DNA of 6,640 nt from Lentisphaeria bacterium (lineage in GTDB: Bacteria > Verrucomicrobiota > Lentisphaeria > Oligosphaerales > Oligosphaeraceae): positions 1 to 6,640 of the forward strand of contig JAKSPA010000098.1 in NCBI GenBank assembly GCA_024405235.1, given 5' to 3'. The notes beneath the pieces were generated by a model. That model worked only from the letters and a program-made list of their open reading frames with translations, did not search any database and was not told where the DNA came from. The position numbers and the translations under genes were made by a program. This document shows positions 6,442 through 6,640 of the stretch, in pieces; position 1 is the first letter of the stretch; each line of letters opens with the position of its first letter.

Positions 6442-6640
6442 CTACTTGGTCTTTCTGTGCGAGAGCGCCACGCCGCCGACCTTGCTTGCATCGGTGTTGA
6501 TCGAAAGCAGTTCATGGTAGTTTTCAGCCACCTTGTGCATCGCTTCAATATATTTGTCAATGAGCGGCTTGTCAAAGTGTTTGAACCATGGTTCGCCGAT
6601 GAGTTTGGCGTTGATGCCCTCTGCCACAGGCAGCGTTCCC
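6442..6640 (-). CDS. DegT/DnrJ/EryC1/StrS-family aminotransferase, C-terminal fragment (cut by window edge)
   Basis: Only the last 65 or so codons are present; the frame stays open to the right edge, so the start lies outside. The visible tail reads LPVAEGINAK, then EPWFKHFDKP, IDKYIEAMHKVAENYHEL and a lysine-rich end. This matches the C-terminal pattern of PLP-dependent sugar aminotransferases of the DegT/DnrJ/EryC1/StrS family: a 'PVAE' segment, a short loop with an aromatic, then an 'ID.Y..A..KVAEN..EL' helix. The PLP lysine and active site are off the edge and cannot be checked. Such enzymes transaminate keto-sugars or keto-cyclitols and are often paired with Gfo/Idh dehydrogenases, two of which lie downstream here. 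The next gene starts 63 bases downstream on the same strand, so co-transcription is plausible. The assignment rests on the tail alone. Confidence 0.62.
   Translation of the reverse strand, partial: GTLPVAEGINAKLIGEPWFKHFDKPLIDKYIEAMHKVAENYHELLSINTDASKVGGVALSHRKTK

Overview
The window is a co-oriented block of seven protein genes, all on the minus strand, so transcription runs right to left. The gene set suggests a bacterium of the Planctomycetes-Verrucomicrobia-Lentisphaerae (PVC) superphylum, perhaps a Lentisphaerota/Victivallales- or Kiritimatiellota-type sugar degrader. That placement is an inference from family flavour: a GntR-LacI hybrid regulator, a ceramidase-like hydrolase without a signal peptide, 'GLDTSH' and 'GPHPLD' Gfo/Idh proteins, a 'GENGHIAFNDP' glucosamine-6-phosphate deaminase and a barrel-only NagA. 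No rRNA or other phylogenetic marker is present.

Layout in transcription order: (1) 6640-6442, the C-terminal end of a probable DegT/DnrJ/EryC1/StrS (PLP, sugar) aminotransferase, cut by the window edge; (2) 6378-5065, a neutral/alkaline-ceramidase-family hydrolase lacking the catalytic serine of true ceramidases; (3) 5022-3961, a transcription factor with a GntR winged helix and a LacI-type sugar-binding domain; (4) a 90-base AT-rich gap with a possible promoter/operator; (5) 3870-2968, a divergent Gfo/Idh/MocA oxidoreductase; (6) 2938-1874, a second, more canonical Gfo/Idh/MocA oxidoreductase; (7) 1869-1117, glucosamine-6-phosphate deaminase (nagB); (8) 1115-204, N-acetylglucosamine-6-phosphate deacetylase (nagA). 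The last four genes are tightly packed, with gaps of 29, 4 and 1 bases. Bases 1-203 contain no convincing gene. They hold an 11-bp stem-loop just after nagA and, further left, a cluster of GC-rich palindromes.

Working together: NagA and NagB would turn an N-acetylhexosamine 6-phosphate into acetate, ammonia and fructose 6-phosphate. The two NAD(P)-type oxidoreductases, the aminotransferase and the ceramidase-like hydrolase suggest that the upstream substrate is an unusual amino sugar, aminocyclitol or N-acyl-amino-sugar glycoside that needs redox processing before it reaches NagA/NagB. The LacI-like domain of the regulator probably senses that sugar. No transporter, kinase or classical glycoside hydrolase is visible here, so the substrate cannot be named from this window.
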